This document shows positions 36,528 to 46,388 of a stretch of DNA of 64,000 bases, one piece after another. Within the stretch, counting starts at the first letter, position 1, and each line of letters opens with the position of its first letter. The translations under genes were made by a program, and so were the position numbers. Below the pieces are notes generated by a model. That model ran no database searches. It saw only the letters and a program-made list of their open reading frames with translations, and was not told the DNA's origin. Origin of the DNA: Hyphomicrobiales bacterium (lineage in GTDB: Bacteria > Pseudomonadota > Alphaproteobacteria > Rhizobiales > Rhizobiaceae). The stretch covers positions 164,238 through 228,237 of the forward strand of contig UCMT01000001.1 in NCBI GenBank assembly GCA_900473795.1, given 5' to 3'.

Positions 36528-38087
36528 ATGCTACGATTTCTCCGCGACAAGGTCCGCTTGGATACAGTCGCCCTCATCGCCATAGGCCTTGTTCTCTTCT
36601 GTTGCGCGTGGGCCTTTGACGTCCATGAGGTGATAGACGATTACGCCCACCATCACCATGTCGAGGGGCTGGAAGCCGTCTTCCCAGCTGTCGTTATCGT
36701 CGGGCTTCTGGGTTTTATTCATGGCATGATCCGCATACGGGATCTGCACAGGGAAGTGCGCAAGCGCCGGCTGGCCGAAAACCACGTCAAATGGATTGCG
36801 CGCCACGATCCGCTGACGCACTTGCCCAACCGCCGCTTCCTTGAAGAAAAGATCGCCCGGCATGTCGAAAACGCATCGGTACAGGCCCCGTCGCTTACCG
36901 CCATTTCGCTCGACCTCGACGGTTTCAAGAAGGCCAATGACCTGATCGGCCATCATGGCGGCGACGAAATTCTCATGGAGGTCGCAAACCGCCTAAGAGG
37001 CCTTGTCGCCGAGGATAGAATCCACCGCCTCGGCGGCGACGAATTCCTGATCCTGCTGCCGCGATCCGAACAATTCGACATCGACGCATTCGGACGTCGG
37101 CTTATCGATGTGCTGTCGACACCCATCCTGTTCGGCGCAATCGCAACGGAAATCGGCGCCAGCGTCGGCTATGCGTGTTACCCGGAGGATTCGACCAGTC
37201 TCGCCGAGGTGATCCGCCTTTCGGATATTGCCATGTATGCGGCGAAGAAAATGGGGCGCAACAACGTGCGTACCTACAACCACGCAATGAACGACGATGT
37301 CGCCTTGCGCAGCAAAGCACAATCGGCATTGCGTCAGGCAATCAGCGACGGCTTGATTCATCCCTATTATCAACCGTTGATTGATCTCAAATCGGGAGTG
37401 ATCTGTGGCTTCGAGGCGCTGGCGCGCTGGCAGGCAGATGACGGCACATTCATACCGCCGGCCGTGTTCATCGAACTTGCCGAAAGCTCGGGGATGATCA
37501 CGGCGCTTTCCGAGCAAATATTGAGGGCCGCCTGTCGCGATGCAGTCACGTGGCCCGACCATATCCGCCTCTCAGTCAATCTCTCGCCGGTACAATTGAA
37601 TGACCCGATGCTGGGGATGCGAATTATAGGAACACTTTTAGAGACGGGATTACGCCCCGGTCGACTCGAAATCGAGATTACTGAAAGTGCTCTGATCCAG
37701 AATATTTCCCTTGCTGAATCCACGCTGGGAGACCTGCATCGCGCAGGCGTCAGCATATCGCTGGACGACTTTGGAACCGGTTATTCAAGCCTGTCGCAGC
37801 TTTCGACGTTCCGGTTCGACAAAATCAAGATCGACCGCAGCTTTATCTCGAACTTCGATGACGATGAAAAACAGGAACAGATCGTTCGCGCCATGCTGAG
37901 CTTGGGTCAAGGCCTGGGAGTTGCCACGACGGCGGAGGGGATCGAGGACGAAACCCAATTGATGACCCTTCGAACAATGGGCTGCGATTTTGGGCAGGGC
38001 TTTCTGTTCAGCAAGGCTGTCCCAGCCGAGCAGGCTCTTTCTCTTGTTTCATCGCAGGGTGAGCCACGGGTGGCGACCAGGTCTTGA
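36528..38087 (+). CDS. Membrane GGDEF-EAL cyclic di-GMP protein
   Basis: 519 residues. Two N-terminal membrane helices (~13-30 and ~50-66) flank a short loop with HHHH. GGDEF is intact at residues 169-173. The inhibitory RxxD site is absent: VAED precedes at the expected spot. The EAL domain begins near 275, with EAL at 296-298, and keeps the catalytic set: NLSPVQL, EITESAL, LDDFGTGYSSL, KIDRSF, AEGIED and GQGF. Both cyclase and phosphodiesterase activity are therefore possible. AGAGGA sits 5 nt before ATG 36528; the frame is also open from ATG 36498. No genetic partner is evident. Confidence 0.9.
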   Translation: MLRFLRDKVRLDTVALIAIGLVLFCCAWAFDVHEVIDDYAHHHHVEGLEAVFPAVVIVGLLGFIHGMIRIRDLHREVRKRRLAENHVKWIARHDPLTHLPNRRFLEEKIARHVENASVQAPSLTAISLDLDGFKKANDLIGHHGGDEILMEVANRLRGLVAEDRIHRLGGDEFLILLPRSEQFDIDAFGRRLIDVLSTPILFGAIATEIGASVGYACYPEDSTSLAEVIRLSDIAMYAAKKMGRNNVRTYNHAMNDDVALRSKAQSALRQAISDGLIHPYYQPLIDLKSGVICGFEALARWQADDGTFIPPAVFIELAESSGMITALSEQILRAACRDAVTWPDHIRLSVNLSPVQLNDPMLGMRIIGTLLETGLRPGRLEIEITESALIQNISLAESTLGDLHRAGVSISLDDFGTGYSSLSQLSTFRFDKIKIDRSFISNFDDDEKQEQIVRAMLSLGQGLGVATTAEGIEDETQLMTLRTMGCDFGQGFLFSKAVPAEQALSLVSSQGEPRVATRS

Positions 38088-38329
38088 AGAGGTCGACAAT
38101 ACCGCGCCAGGGTCCAGTCCTGCCGGAATATGAAGGCAACGCTGGGAGGCAGACCGGTAAGCCAGCATGATGCTTGGCGGTGCCTTCTGTTTCTCTTGTC
38201 ACAATGTGATATGGGTCGGATCAGGCGAAGGACATCCGGGCCAGGGTCGTCGCGTGCCGCACAAGCAGGTGGCAGCGACATTCGGCCGGACTGCGTAACA
38301 AATTCGCTGTGGGTATAAAGGGTGGAAAC

Positions 38330-39046
38330 ATGAGCGAGTTGCCTGATTGGCTCTCCGATACAAAGCCGATCAGTCGGAAGAACGCCGCAGAGGCGGTGTT
38401 TGAGGACATTCGCTCGGCAATCACCTCCGGTCAGCTCCCGGTTGGCACCCGGTTTCCATCTGAGGCACAGTTGGCCGAGAGATACGGCGTCAGCCGTCCT
38501 ATCGTGCGTGAGGCGTTGCGTTCTCTTCAAACACTCGGCCTGACGCAAACCCGCACTGGCAGCGGCACTTTTGTTGTCACGGCGACTCCGAGCCCTGAGC
38601 TCATCTATGGTGGCTATTCCGCTCGTGATCTCATAGAAGCCAGACCGTTCATCGAGGTTCCGGCTGCCGGGTGGGCGGCACGGCGTCGTACGGATCGTCA
38701 GCTCGAAACTTTGCTGGAATTGTGCAACAAGATGGACGCACAGGAAGAGCCGCATCTGTGGGTGCTGCTCGATTCGCAATTTCACGGCGTGATCGCCGAA
38801 GCCTCGGGGAATGCCCTTTTCGCGAAGATCGTGGCCGATGCCCGAGACGCACTGTCTCGGCAGTCGGAGATGGTGAACCTGATGGCGGGCCGGCGCTCGG
38901 CGTCGAACCTTGAGCACCGCCGGATCGTGGAAGCGATCAAGGCGGGCTCGGAACAAGAGGCGCGTCAGGCAATGCAAGCGCATCTGGGTGAGGTGGAACA
39001 GGTCGTGTCCACGATTATTGGCGAGGATCAGGCTGACCGTTCGTGA
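38330..39046 (+). CDS. GntR family regulator, FadR subfamily (probable asparagine/aspartate locus regulator)
   Basis: 238 residues. The N-terminal winged helix (FEDIRSAITSGQLPVGTRFP, then SEAQLAERYGVSRPIVREAL) is followed by an all-helical FCD effector domain whose His/Asp metal-binding pattern is suggested by EARPFIEVPAA and SQFHGVIAEASGN. ATG 38330 has GGTGGAAA upstream. Convergent with aspA; the last 32 bp overlap. In Rhizobium etli a GntR-type AnsR controls the asparagine operon, which makes the same role likely here. The operator is probably the inverted repeat at 40466-40500. Confidence 0.88.
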   Translation: MSELPDWLSDTKPISRKNAAEAVFEDIRSAITSGQLPVGTRFPSEAQLAERYGVSRPIVREALRSLQTLGLTQTRTGSGTFVVTATPSPELIYGGYSARDLIEARPFIEVPAAGWAARRRTDRQLETLLELCNKMDAQEEPHLWVLLDSQFHGVIAEASGNALFAKIVADARDALSRQSEMVNLMAGRRSASNLEHRRIVEAIKAGSEQEARQAMQAHLGEVEQVVSTIIGEDQADRS

Positions 39047-40436
39047 CTGCGGGCATGTTGGCGAGGTGCTCGGGGCTAAGCGCCTGCTGAAGCTGTGCGA
39101 CGGAAAGATGTCCGCGCTCAAGAACGACCTCGGGTACTGTGCGGCCGCTGGCGAGCGCTTCCTGCGCCACTTCGGTCGCGGCGTGGTAGCCGATCAGCGG
39201 ATTAAGGGCGGTGGCAAGCCCGATGGACTCCTCCACACGCTTGGCCATGATGGCGGGATTTGCCTGAATGCCGTCGATGCAACGCTCGGCCAGAATACGG
39301 CAGGCGGCACTCAACTGGCTGATACTTTGGGAGAGGGCGCGCACAATGATGGGCTCGAAGGCATTGAGCTGCAACTGGCCTGCTTCGGCGGCCATGGTGA
39401 TGGTAACGTCGTTACCGATCACCGCGTAGGCCACCTGGTTGACCATCTCGGGGATCACCGGGTTGATCTTGCCGGGCATGATGCTCGATCCGGCCTGCAC
39501 GGCCGGCAGTGTGATCTCGCCGATGCCAGCCCGCGGACCGGACGAGAGCAGCCGAAGGTCGTTGCACGTTTTCGACAGTTTCACCGCGACGCGTTTGAGC
39601 ACACCGGACAGGTGGACGAACGCGCCGGGATCCTGAGTGGCCTCGATGAGGTCCAGGGCCGTGACGAGTGGTCGCCCCGTCAATCGTGATAGGTGCTCGC
39701 AGGCCCGTGAGGCATATCCCGCAGGGGCATTCAGCCCCGTGCCGATGGCCGTGGCACCGAGATTGATCTCGTGCAACAGCGCTGCGGCTTCGAGAAGACG
39801 GGCCTGATCCTCACCGAGCATCACGACGAAGGTACGGAATTCCTGGCCCAGCGTCATCGGGACAGCATCTTGCAGTTGCGTCCGCCCGAGCTTGATGAGC
39901 GCGGCAAACTCTCGGGCCTTTCGGTCGAAAGCGGTCTTCAGAATGGTCATCGAGGCCGCAAGGTCGTCGATCGCCTCGATCAGCGCGACGTTGATCGCCG
40001 TGGGGTAGGCATCGTTGGTCGACTGGCTGAGATTGACATGGTCGTTCGGATGCAGGTGGGCGTAGTCGCCTTTGCACTGTCCGAGCAGTTCAAGGGCGCG
40101 ATTGGCGATGACCTCGTTCGCGTTCATGTTGGTCGACGTTCCGGCCCCGCCCTGGATGTCGTCAACGACAAACTGGTCGTGAAGCGCGCCGGCGCGGATC
40201 TCGCGGCAGGCCCCAACGATAGCCTCCATTCGCGCTTGATCTAACAGGCCAAGCTCGTGGTTTGTAAGTGCCGCAGCCTCTTTCACGAAGGCCAGGCCGC
40301 GGACAAGATAGGGATTGCGCCCGATCGTCATTCCCGTGACCTGGAAGTTTTCCACCGCGCGCGCCGTGTGCACTCCCCAATAGACGTCTGTCGGGATTTC
40401 CCGCGTTCCCAGCAGATCATGTTCCCTGCGCGTCAT
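39015..40436 (-). CDS. aspA: Aspartate ammonia-lyase
   Basis: 473 residues, fumarase/aspartase superfamily. Converts L-aspartate to fumarate and ammonia. The superfamily signature GSSIMPGKINPV and the upstream QSTNDAYPTA and GRTQLQDAVP segments, in the usual order, mark aspartase. The first residues MTRREHDLLGTREIP match the family; the frame is open to 40532 without such similarity. Divergent from the permease-asparaginase operon across a 276-bp region with an inverted repeat. R. etli calls the equivalent ansB. Confidence 0.93.
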   Translation of the reverse strand: MTRREHDLLGTREIPTDVYWGVHTARAVENFQVTGMTIGRNPYLVRGLAFVKEAAALTNHELGLLDQARMEAIVGACREIRAGALHDQFVVDDIQGGAGTSTNMNANEVIANRALELLGQCKGDYAHLHPNDHVNLSQSTNDAYPTAINVALIEAIDDLAASMTILKTAFDRKAREFAALIKLGRTQLQDAVPMTLGQEFRTFVVMLGEDQARLLEAAALLHEINLGATAIGTGLNAPAGYASRACEHLSRLTGRPLVTALDLIEATQDPGAFVHLSGVLKRVAVKLSKTCNDLRLLSSGPRAGIGEITLPAVQAGSSIMPGKINPVIPEMVNQVAYAVIGNDVTITMAAEAGQLQLNAFEPIIVRALSQSISQLSAACRILAERCIDGIQANPAIMAKRVEESIGLATALNPLIGYHAATEVAQEALASGRTVPEVVLERGHLSVAQLQQALSPEHLANMPAVTNGQPDPRQ

Positions 40437-40465
40437 GACCACATACCTCTCCCCATGGTTTGAAA

Positions 40466-40500
40466 TGCAATATCTGTCTGGCTGTCTGACAGATATTGCA
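40466..40500. promoter_or_regulatory. 13+13 bp inverted repeat with FadR-type core
   Basis: TGCAATATCTGTC (40466-40478) and GACAGATATTGCA (40488-40500) are perfect complements with a 9-bp spacer. Overlapping it, TGTCTGACA (40483-40491) has the GTCnGAC core of FadR-type GntR operators. It lies 30 bp upstream of aspA, in the divergent promoter region. Confidence 0.65.
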
Positions 40501-40552
40501 AGCCCAGTCAATGCGTGAACTGCCATCAACACGCGTCTCTGGCCCTTGACGT

Positions 40553-40583
40553 TTTATCCCAAGTGCGACTATGACGGGATAAA
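40553..40583. promoter_or_regulatory. Second inverted repeat in the aspA/permease gap
   Basis: TTTATCCC (40553-40560) and GGGATAAA (40576-40583) with a 15-bp spacer, on the permease side of the gap. Possible second operator or activator site. Confidence 0.4.
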
Positions 40584-40712
40584 TCTGTCATGCAGCTTTA
40601 CAGAAATTTGTGACCTGTGATGTCCGCACTGATCGATGGCAAAGAGCCGTCTCGGAACCCCAGGCGCCAAGACTGCAGCGTGAACAGCGAATTCTAGGGA
40701 GGAGTGCTGTCA

Positions 40713-42188
40713 ATGGAATCAACAAGAACCACACGGGCCGAACGCGAGGTATTTGTCGAGGAAGACCTCGGATACCATAAGGCGCTCAAGCCGAGGCAGA
40801 TCCAGATGATCGCCATCGGTGGGGCGATTGGCACCGGACTCTTCCTCGGCGCGGGCGGGCGCCTGGCGCAAGCCGGTCCCGCACTCGTATTTGTCTATGC
40901 GCTCTGCGGCTTCTTTGCATTCTTGGTGCTGCGTGCGCTCGGCGAACTGATCATGCATCGCCCCAGCTCAGGCTCCTTCGTTTCTTATGCACGCGAGTTC
41001 TACGGGGAGAAAATGGCGTTCGCCGCCGGATGGATGTATTGGCTGAACTGGGCGATGACATCGGTGGCCGACGTGACCGCCGTCGCTCTCTACATGAATT
41101 TCTTCAAGCATTATGTTCCCTGGCTGGCAGGGGTCGATCAATGGGTGTTCGCTTTGACGGCGCTGATGATCGTCCTGGCCATGAACCTCTTATCGGTCAA
41201 GGTATTCGGAGAGCTGGAATTCTGGTTCAGCTTGATCAAGGTTCTGTCCCTTCTGACCTTCCTCGGTGTCGGCATTTATTTTGTCATGTTCGGCGCTCCC
41301 ATCGATGGGCAGTCCGCTGGGTTCAGCATCATCGCCGACAACGGGGGCCTCTTCCCGAACGGGGTTCTGCCCGCGTTTGTCATTATTCAAGGTGTCGTGT
41401 TTGCCTATGCCTCGATCGAATTGATCGGAACCGCGGCCGGCGAAACGGCCGACCCTCGCACGGTCATGCCCCGCGCGATCCGCACCGTCGTTACCCGCCT
41501 CGTCGTCTTTTACGTGGGCTCGGTGCTGCTGTTTTCGCTTCTCTTGCCCTATACGGCATACAAGTCCGGCGAAAGCCCGTTCGTAACATTCTTCGGCTCC
41601 ATCGGTGTCGAGGGTGCCGACGTCATCATGAATCTTGTCGTGCTGACTGCAGTGCTCTCCTCGCTCAATGCCGGCCTCTATTCTACCGGACGCATTCTCC
41701 ATTCGATGGCTGTGTCCGGATCTGCTCCTGCAGCGCTGGCGAAGATGAACAAGGCGGGCGTACCTTATGGAGGCATCGCCGTGACCGCCGTCGTCACCGT
41801 TCTCGGCGTCGCCATGAATGCGGTCGTGCCTGCCTCGGCCTTCGAGATCGCCCTCAATCTTTCTGCCTTGGGTATCATCAGCGCGTGGGGTGTCATCGTG
41901 CTTTGCCAGCTCAAGCTCTGGCATCTTTCCCGCCGGGGCGAACTGAAGCGGCCCGACTTTCGTATGTTCGGCGCTCCCTATACCGGCATCCTGACGCTAG
42001 CATTCCTTTTCGGTGTCTTGGTGCTGATGGCCTTCGACTATCCGGTCGGCACATGGACGATCGCCTCGCTTGCGATCATCGGTCCAGCGCTGATCCTCGG
42101 ATGGTATTTGCTGCGCGCGCGCATCCAGGGCCTCGCCATCGACCGTGCCGCCGGGGCAGCAGCCTCGGGCGGGGGAGGACGCCCTTGA
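40713..42188 (+). CDS. ansP: Amino acid permease (AnsP-like, APC superfamily)
   Basis: 491 residues with about 12 membrane helices. The opening [20 protein letters not shown] is diagnostic of the amino acid transporter family that includes AnsP, GabP and CycA. Other marks are [17 protein letters not shown] and [20 protein letters not shown] lies 9 nt before ATG 40713; the GTG at 40704 abuts the ribosome site and is unlikely. Gene context (asparaginase overlap, aspartase, GntR) makes asparagine the best substrate guess. Confidence 0.85.
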   Translation: MESTRTTRAEREVFVEEDLGYHKALKPRQIQMIAIGGAIGTGLFLGAGGRLAQAGPALVFVYALCGFFAFLVLRALGELIMHRPSSGSFVSYAREFYGEKMAFAAGWMYWLNWAMTSVADVTAVALYMNFFKHYVPWLAGVDQWVFALTALMIVLAMNLLSVKVFGELEFWFSLIKVLSLLTFLGVGIYFVMFGAPIDGQSAGFSIIADNGGLFPNGVLPAFVIIQGVVFAYASIELIGTAAGETADPRTVMPRAIRTVVTRLVVFYVGSVLLFSLLLPYTAYKSGESPFVTFFGSIGVEGADVIMNLVVLTAVLSSLNAGLYSTGRILHSMAVSGSAPAALAKMNKAGVPYGGIAVTAVVTVLGVAMNAVVPASAFEIALNLSALGIISAWGVIVLCQLKLWHLSRRGELKRPDFRMFGAPYTGILTLAFLFGVLVLMAFDYPVGTWTIASLAIIGPALILGWYLLRARIQGLAIDRAAGAAASGGGGRP

Positions 42189-43126
42189 ACGTGAGACGAC
42201 CCTACCCATCGGTGGCCGTGATAGCCACCGGCGGGACCATCGCAAGCCGGCGTGGTCCCGACGGCGCGAGCACGCCAACCCTTACGGGAGGGGATCTGCT
42301 CACGCTGCTGCCGCAGGCCGGCACTCGGTTGCAAACCATCGACCTGATGTCGAAAGACTCTGCCAGTCTGACATTGGCCGATATGCAACGCATCAGTGAC
42401 GCCGTGGGGCTGCAGCTGAAGGACCCAACCGTTGTTGGCGTTGTGGTCCTGCACGGCACCGATGCGATGGAGGAGACGGCGCTGCTCGTGCACCTGCAGC
42501 ACACAAGCAGCAAGCCCGTCATCCTCACCGGCGCACAGTTTACAGCTGATCATCCAAAGGCGGACGGGCCTGCAAACCTTGCCTTGGCGGTCGAAGCCGC
42601 CACGGACCAGCGCCTTGCCGGACGAGGTGTTTTCGTGTCCTTCGGCGGCAGGCTCCTGCCGGCCTGGGGGATATACAAGCACAGCGCCGATGATCCGGAC
42701 GCATTCCGATCGGCAAGGCATCCGGCCCTCATCGAGAGCCCGCGCCTGTCCAAGCCCATATCCGCTATCCGCGTCGATATCGTCGCTGTCTACCCCGGCT
42801 GTGACGCCGCGCACATCCATGCAAGCCTCGACGCCCGTGCCAATGGCATCATCCTCGCCGCCCTCGGCTCTGGCAACGCCAACACCGCCATTATTAAGGC
42901 CGTCAGGCGCTGCACGGAGAGGGGGGTTCCTGTCGTTGTCTCCAGCAGGGTGCCCGACGGGCTATTGACACCGAGCTACGGCGGCGGCGGCGGCGGGCAC
43001 GATCTTGCCAACGCCGGTGCGATCCATTCGTCCACACTGAGACCCGGCCAGGCGCGCATCCTTCTTGCGGCGCTCGTCGCCGCCGGCAGCCCGTTCTCTT
43101 CAATCGCCAGCGCCTTCGGTGACTGA
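42185..43126 (+). CDS. L-asparaginase (bacterial type I/II family)
   Basis: About 313 residues. Hydrolyses L-asparagine to aspartate and ammonia. Both active-site threonine motifs are present: [14 protein letters not shown] near the N-terminus and [12 protein letters not shown], followed by [18 protein letters not shown] precedes a TTG at 42185, overlapping the permease stop, and a GTG at 42191; either may start. There is no signal peptide, so it is cytoplasmic. In R. etli the ansA product is reported as an atypical asparaginase, whereas this one has the classical E. coli-type motifs. Confidence 0.9.
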   Translation: MNVRRPYPSVAVIATGGTIASRRGPDGASTPTLTGGDLLTLLPQAGTRLQTIDLMSKDSASLTLADMQRISDAVGLQLKDPTVVGVVVLHGTDAMEETALLVHLQHTSSKPVILTGAQFTADHPKADGPANLALAVEAATDQRLAGRGVFVSFGGRLLPAWGIYKHSADDPDAFRSARHPALIESPRLSKPISAIRVDIVAVYPGCDAAHIHASLDARANGIILAALGSGNANTAIIKAVRRCTERGVPVVVSSRVPDGLLTPSYGGGGGGHDLANAGAIHSSTLRPGQARILLAALVAAGSPFSSIASAFGD

Positions 43127-43205
43127 AAAGACCCTTGCGACACACCTGCGCTCGAGGGCAGATCAGTGTGGCGGAAAACACGTCCCGCCAACACGGGTCG
43201 CGAGT

Positions 43206-43946
43206 TCAGACCATGCCGCCATTGGCGCGCAGGACCTGCCCATTGATCCAGGCGCCGTCCGGACCGACGAGGAAGGCGACCGCGGCGGCGATATCTTCCG
43301 GTGTGCCGAGACGTTCAAGCGGGTTCATTTTCGCCATGCGGGTGATCAGCTCGTCCGATTTGCCGTTGAGGAAGAGTTCGGTGGCCGTCGGGCCGGGGGC
43401 GACCGCGTTGACGGTGATCGATCGGCCGCGCAGTTCCTTCGACAGGATGGCGGTCAGCGTTTCGACGGCGGCTTTCGTTGCCGCGTAGACGCCGTAGGTT
43501 TCGAGCTTCAGACCGACGACGCTGGTCGAGAAATTGACGATCCGGCCGCCGTCGCGTAGCCGCTTTGCGGCCTCCCGCAACGTGTTGAACGTGCCTTTCA
43601 GGTTGATGGCGACCTGGCGGTCGAATACGGCGTCCGAGCTTTCGGCGACCGGCGCGAGTGTCATGATACCGGCGTTGTTGACGAGGACATCGACACCGCC
43701 GAAGGCAGCAGCGGCTGCGTCGAACATGCGGCGGACGGCGTCAGCATCACTGACGTCGGCTTTCGCGGTGAGCGCGCGACCGCCCTTGTCTTCGATCTTT
43801 CTGGCCAATGCGTCGGCTGGAGCGGCATCGCCGGAGTAATTGATGACGACGGTGAAGCCGTCCGTGGCGAGGCGTTCGGCGATGGCGGCGCCGATGCCGC
43901 GGGAGGCCCCGGTGATGATCGCGACCTTGGTGTTGCCGTGGGACAT
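43206..43946 (-). CDS. Short-chain dehydrogenase/reductase
   Basis: 246 residues, classical SDR. The NAD(P)-binding motif is TGASRGIGAAIAERL, followed by NNAG in VLVNNAGIM and the active-site YAATK (Tyr-x-x-x-Lys) after a Ser in FSTSVVG. A C-terminal PEDIAAAVAFLVG region is also present. ATG 43946 is chosen because AGGAG is 8 nt before it; ATG 43952 is too close to the ribosome site. Divergent from a LysR gene, its likely regulator. Substrate unknown. Confidence 0.9.
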   Translation of the reverse strand: MSHGNTKVAIITGASRGIGAAIAERLATDGFTVVINYSGDAAPADALARKIEDKGGRALTAKADVSDADAVRRMFDAAAAAFGGVDVLVNNAGIMTLAPVAESSDAVFDRQVAINLKGTFNTLREAAKRLRDGGRIVNFSTSVVGLKLETYGVYAATKAAVETLTAILSKELRGRSITVNAVAPGPTATELFLNGKSDELITRMAKMNPLERLGTPEDIAAAVAFLVGPDGAWINGQVLRANGGMV

Positions 43947-44031
43947 TTTCATTCTCCTGAGGTGTTCTGCGCCGCAGCGCGGTTTCGATGAGGTGAAGAT
44001 GCCCCTTTCCTTGCTGCGGATAATCAGCCAT

Positions 44032-44053
44032 TATTCGGCATCACTATTCGGCA
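44032..44053. promoter_or_regulatory. Direct repeat in the SDR/LysR intergenic region
   Basis: TATTCGGCA occurs at 44032-44040 and again at 44045-44053 (13-bp period), immediately before the LysR start at 44070 and 86 bp from the SDR start. Possible regulator half-sites. Confidence 0.4.
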
Positions 44054-44069
44054 ATTGCGAACAATCATC

Positions 44070-44969
44070 ATGGACAGATTTGAGGCAATGCGGGTCTTTA
44101 CGCGCGTGGTGGATCGGCGCAGCTTCACGCTGGCCGCCGAGGACACAGGGCTTCCGCGCTCCACGGTGACCGACGCCGTCAAGCAACTGGAGGCGCGGCT
44201 CGGGGTGCGCCTGCTGCAGCGGACGACCCGGCATGTGAGCCCGACACTGGACGGCGAGGCCTATTACCGACGGTGCCTGACCATTCTATCCGATATCGAG
44301 GATGCGGAGGGGGCCTTTGCCGGCGCCAAACCGAAGGGCCTGCTGCGCGTAGATGTGCATGGCCGGCTGGCCCGGCATTTCCTGCTCCCGGGTTTACCCG
44401 CTTTCTTTCGCGAATATCCGGATATTCAGCTCTATATGAGCGAGGGCGACAGGCTGGTCGACCTGGTCCGTGAAGGAATCGACTGCGTGCTGCGCGTTGG
44501 CGACCTGCAGGATAGCGACATGATCGCACGACGTGTCGCGCTCTTGGACGAGGTGACCTGCGTCTCGCCGGAATACATCGCCCGCTTCGGCGTACCGCAG
44601 AGCCTGGACGATCTTTCCGGCCACCAGATGATCGGCTTCTGGTCGACGGCAATCGGCGGGCTGCTGCCACTGGAGTTCACGGTGGCCGACGGAATCCGCC
44701 ACATCTCCCTTCCGTCAACCGTGTCGGTCAACGGCGCCGATACGCTGGCAGCGGCGGCGCGGCTGGGGCTCGGGATCATGCAGGCGCCGCGCTATGCGCT
44801 GGAGGACGACCTGAAAAACGGCGCGCTCGTTGCGATCCTGCCGGACAATCCGCCGAGCCGCACACCGGTCTCGCTGCTCTATCCGCGTAGCCGCCAGCTG
44901 TCGCCGCGCGTGCGTGTCTTCATCGACTGGCTTTCCCGAGAATTCATCGCCCGGCAGGACGGAAAATAA
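44070..44969 (+). CDS. LysR family transcriptional regulator
   Basis: 299 residues. Helix-turn-helix MRVFTRVVDRRSFTLAAEDT, then GLPRSTVTDAVKQLEARLGV. The effector domain follows from about residue 90 with VREGIDCVLRVGDLQDS, the pattern of CrgA/YhjC-like LysR proteins that often regulate a divergent oxidoreductase. The frame is open from 44055, but MDRFEAMRVF at 44070 is the usual N-terminus. Confidence 0.9.
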   Translation: MDRFEAMRVFTRVVDRRSFTLAAEDTGLPRSTVTDAVKQLEARLGVRLLQRTTRHVSPTLDGEAYYRRCLTILSDIEDAEGAFAGAKPKGLLRVDVHGRLARHFLLPGLPAFFREYPDIQLYMSEGDRLVDLVREGIDCVLRVGDLQDSDMIARRVALLDEVTCVSPEYIARFGVPQSLDDLSGHQMIGFWSTAIGGLLPLEFTVADGIRHISLPSTVSVNGADTLAAAARLGLGIMQAPRYALEDDLKNGALVAILPDNPPSRTPVSLLYPRSRQLSPRVRVFIDWLSREFIARQDGK

Positions 44970-45155
44970 AAATAATCCCGGATCGAGGGTTGCCTTTCGG
45001 GCTGCCGCTACCCACATCCGCGCCTCCAGCCGCATCGTCCAGATTCTGGACGCGTCCCATGCATGTGTTTCGACCTCGCTGCTTGCCTCATTCCGTTTCG
45101 GATTGCGGGCCTGTGCGTTAGAGGTGCAACATGCGTGAGTATCAGGATTATCGAC

Positions 45156-46376
45156 ATGAACGCACACGATATCGCCGAGATTTCCGCCTGGTTGACGACG
45201 CAGGGGATCAAGGGCACCGACGAGATGGATATCGTCAACGGCTTCTGTCAGCGCGCCCGGGCCGCCGGCATGCGGCTCGACCGCGCTCTCGCGCTGATCG
45301 ACACGCTGCACCCCGTCTATGAAGGGCGAGCCTTCCAGTGGGACAGCCAGGAACCAGTAAGGACGGCATTCGAATATGGGCCGACCAATGAGGGCGTTTC
45401 GGCGGAAAACTGGGAGCGCTCGGCCTTTCACTATATGCGCGAAAACAACAAGAGCGAGGTCCGCCGCCGCCTCGGCTTTGGCGATCCCCTCGATTTCTTC
45501 ACGCTCGATACGCTCCTGGCTGCCGGCCACAAGGACTATATCGCGATGATCCACCGGTTCGCCAAGGACAGCCATATCGGCGACATGGACTGTTTCTACT
45601 CGCACTGGACGACGATGGATGAGGGCGGCTTTCGCGACGAGGACCTTTCGGTACTGCGGCAATTGGTGCCGGTGCTCGCACTGGCAATCAAGTCGGGCTC
45701 GTTGACCCGCATCTCGCGCACGATTGCCGAAGTCTATCTCGGCGAGGACGCCGCCAGGCAGGTGCTTGAGGGCCGCATATCGCGCGGCAAGGCCGAGCGG
45801 ATTTCAGCGGTGCTGTGGTTCTCCGACCTGCAGAACTACACCCGCATTTCCGACAACCTGCCGCCGGACGAGATCATTCCCTTTCTCAACGACTATGCCG
45901 ACGCGGTCATATCCTCGATCCATGAGGCGGGCGGCAACGTGCTCAAGTTGATCGGCGATGGCACCCTGGCAATCTTCAAGGCCGAGGAACGCGAGGACGC
46001 CTGTACCCGTGCACTGCTTGCCGAGCAGCTCCTGCGGGAAAAGCTGAAAGGCTTGAACGAGCAGCGGCGGCAAGAGGGCCGGCCGGTCACCGAGGTCTAT
46101 CTCGGGCTTCACATCGGGGATGTCTTCTACGGCAATATCGGCTCCAGCGACCGGCTGGACTTCACCGTCATCGGCCCGGCCGTCAACGAGGTCAGCCGCA
46201 TCGCTTCGATGTGCCGCTTCGTCGATCGCAGCGTCATCATGTCCTCGCAGTTCGTCGCCGCGGCGCCGCCGCCGCGCAATGCCGAGGTGGTCTCGATCGG
46301 CCGCTATGCACTGCGCGGCGTCAAGCGGGCGCAGGAGCTGTTTACGCTGATGCCGTTGGAGAAGGGGGAAGAGTGA
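45156..46376 (+). CDS. Class III adenylate/guanylate cyclase
   Basis: 406 residues. The catalytic CHD domain is C-terminal (~215-400): LWFSDLQNYTRISD carries the first metal aspartate, KLIGDGTLAIF the second region, and DRLDFTVIGPAVNEVSRI the substrate-site segment. The N-terminal ~200 residues, with no membrane helix, resemble the regulatory part of soluble rhizobial cyclases. Rhizobiaceae carry many such genes. AGGA is 9 nt before ATG 45156. The gene ends 12 bp from the convergent ABC operon. cAMP is the likelier product, but this cannot be settled by eye. Confidence 0.88.
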   Translation: MNAHDIAEISAWLTTQGIKGTDEMDIVNGFCQRARAAGMRLDRALALIDTLHPVYEGRAFQWDSQEPVRTAFEYGPTNEGVSAENWERSAFHYMRENNKSEVRRRLGFGDPLDFFTLDTLLAAGHKDYIAMIHRFAKDSHIGDMDCFYSHWTTMDEGGFRDEDLSVLRQLVPVLALAIKSGSLTRISRTIAEVYLGEDAARQVLEGRISRGKAERISAVLWFSDLQNYTRISDNLPPDEIIPFLNDYADAVISSIHEAGGNVLKLIGDGTLAIFKAEEREDACTRALLAEQLLREKLKGLNEQRRQEGRPVTEVYLGLHIGDVFYGNIGSSDRLDFTVIGPAVNEVSRIASMCRFVDRSVIMSSQFVAAAPPPRNAEVVSIGRYALRGVKRAQELFTLMPLEKGEE

Positions 46377-46388
46377 CGGCCGATGCGG

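Noticed and set aside
38201..38220. TCACAATGTGA near 38200 considered as a CRP-like site
   Set aside because: The half-sites are in the inverse order and without the 6-bp spacer of a CRP site (TGTGA-N6-TCACA).
41030..42184. Upstream extension of the asparaginase frame
   Set aside because: It lies wholly inside the permease gene in another frame and is Arg/His/Cys-rich; the asparaginase N-terminal motif begins right after 42185.
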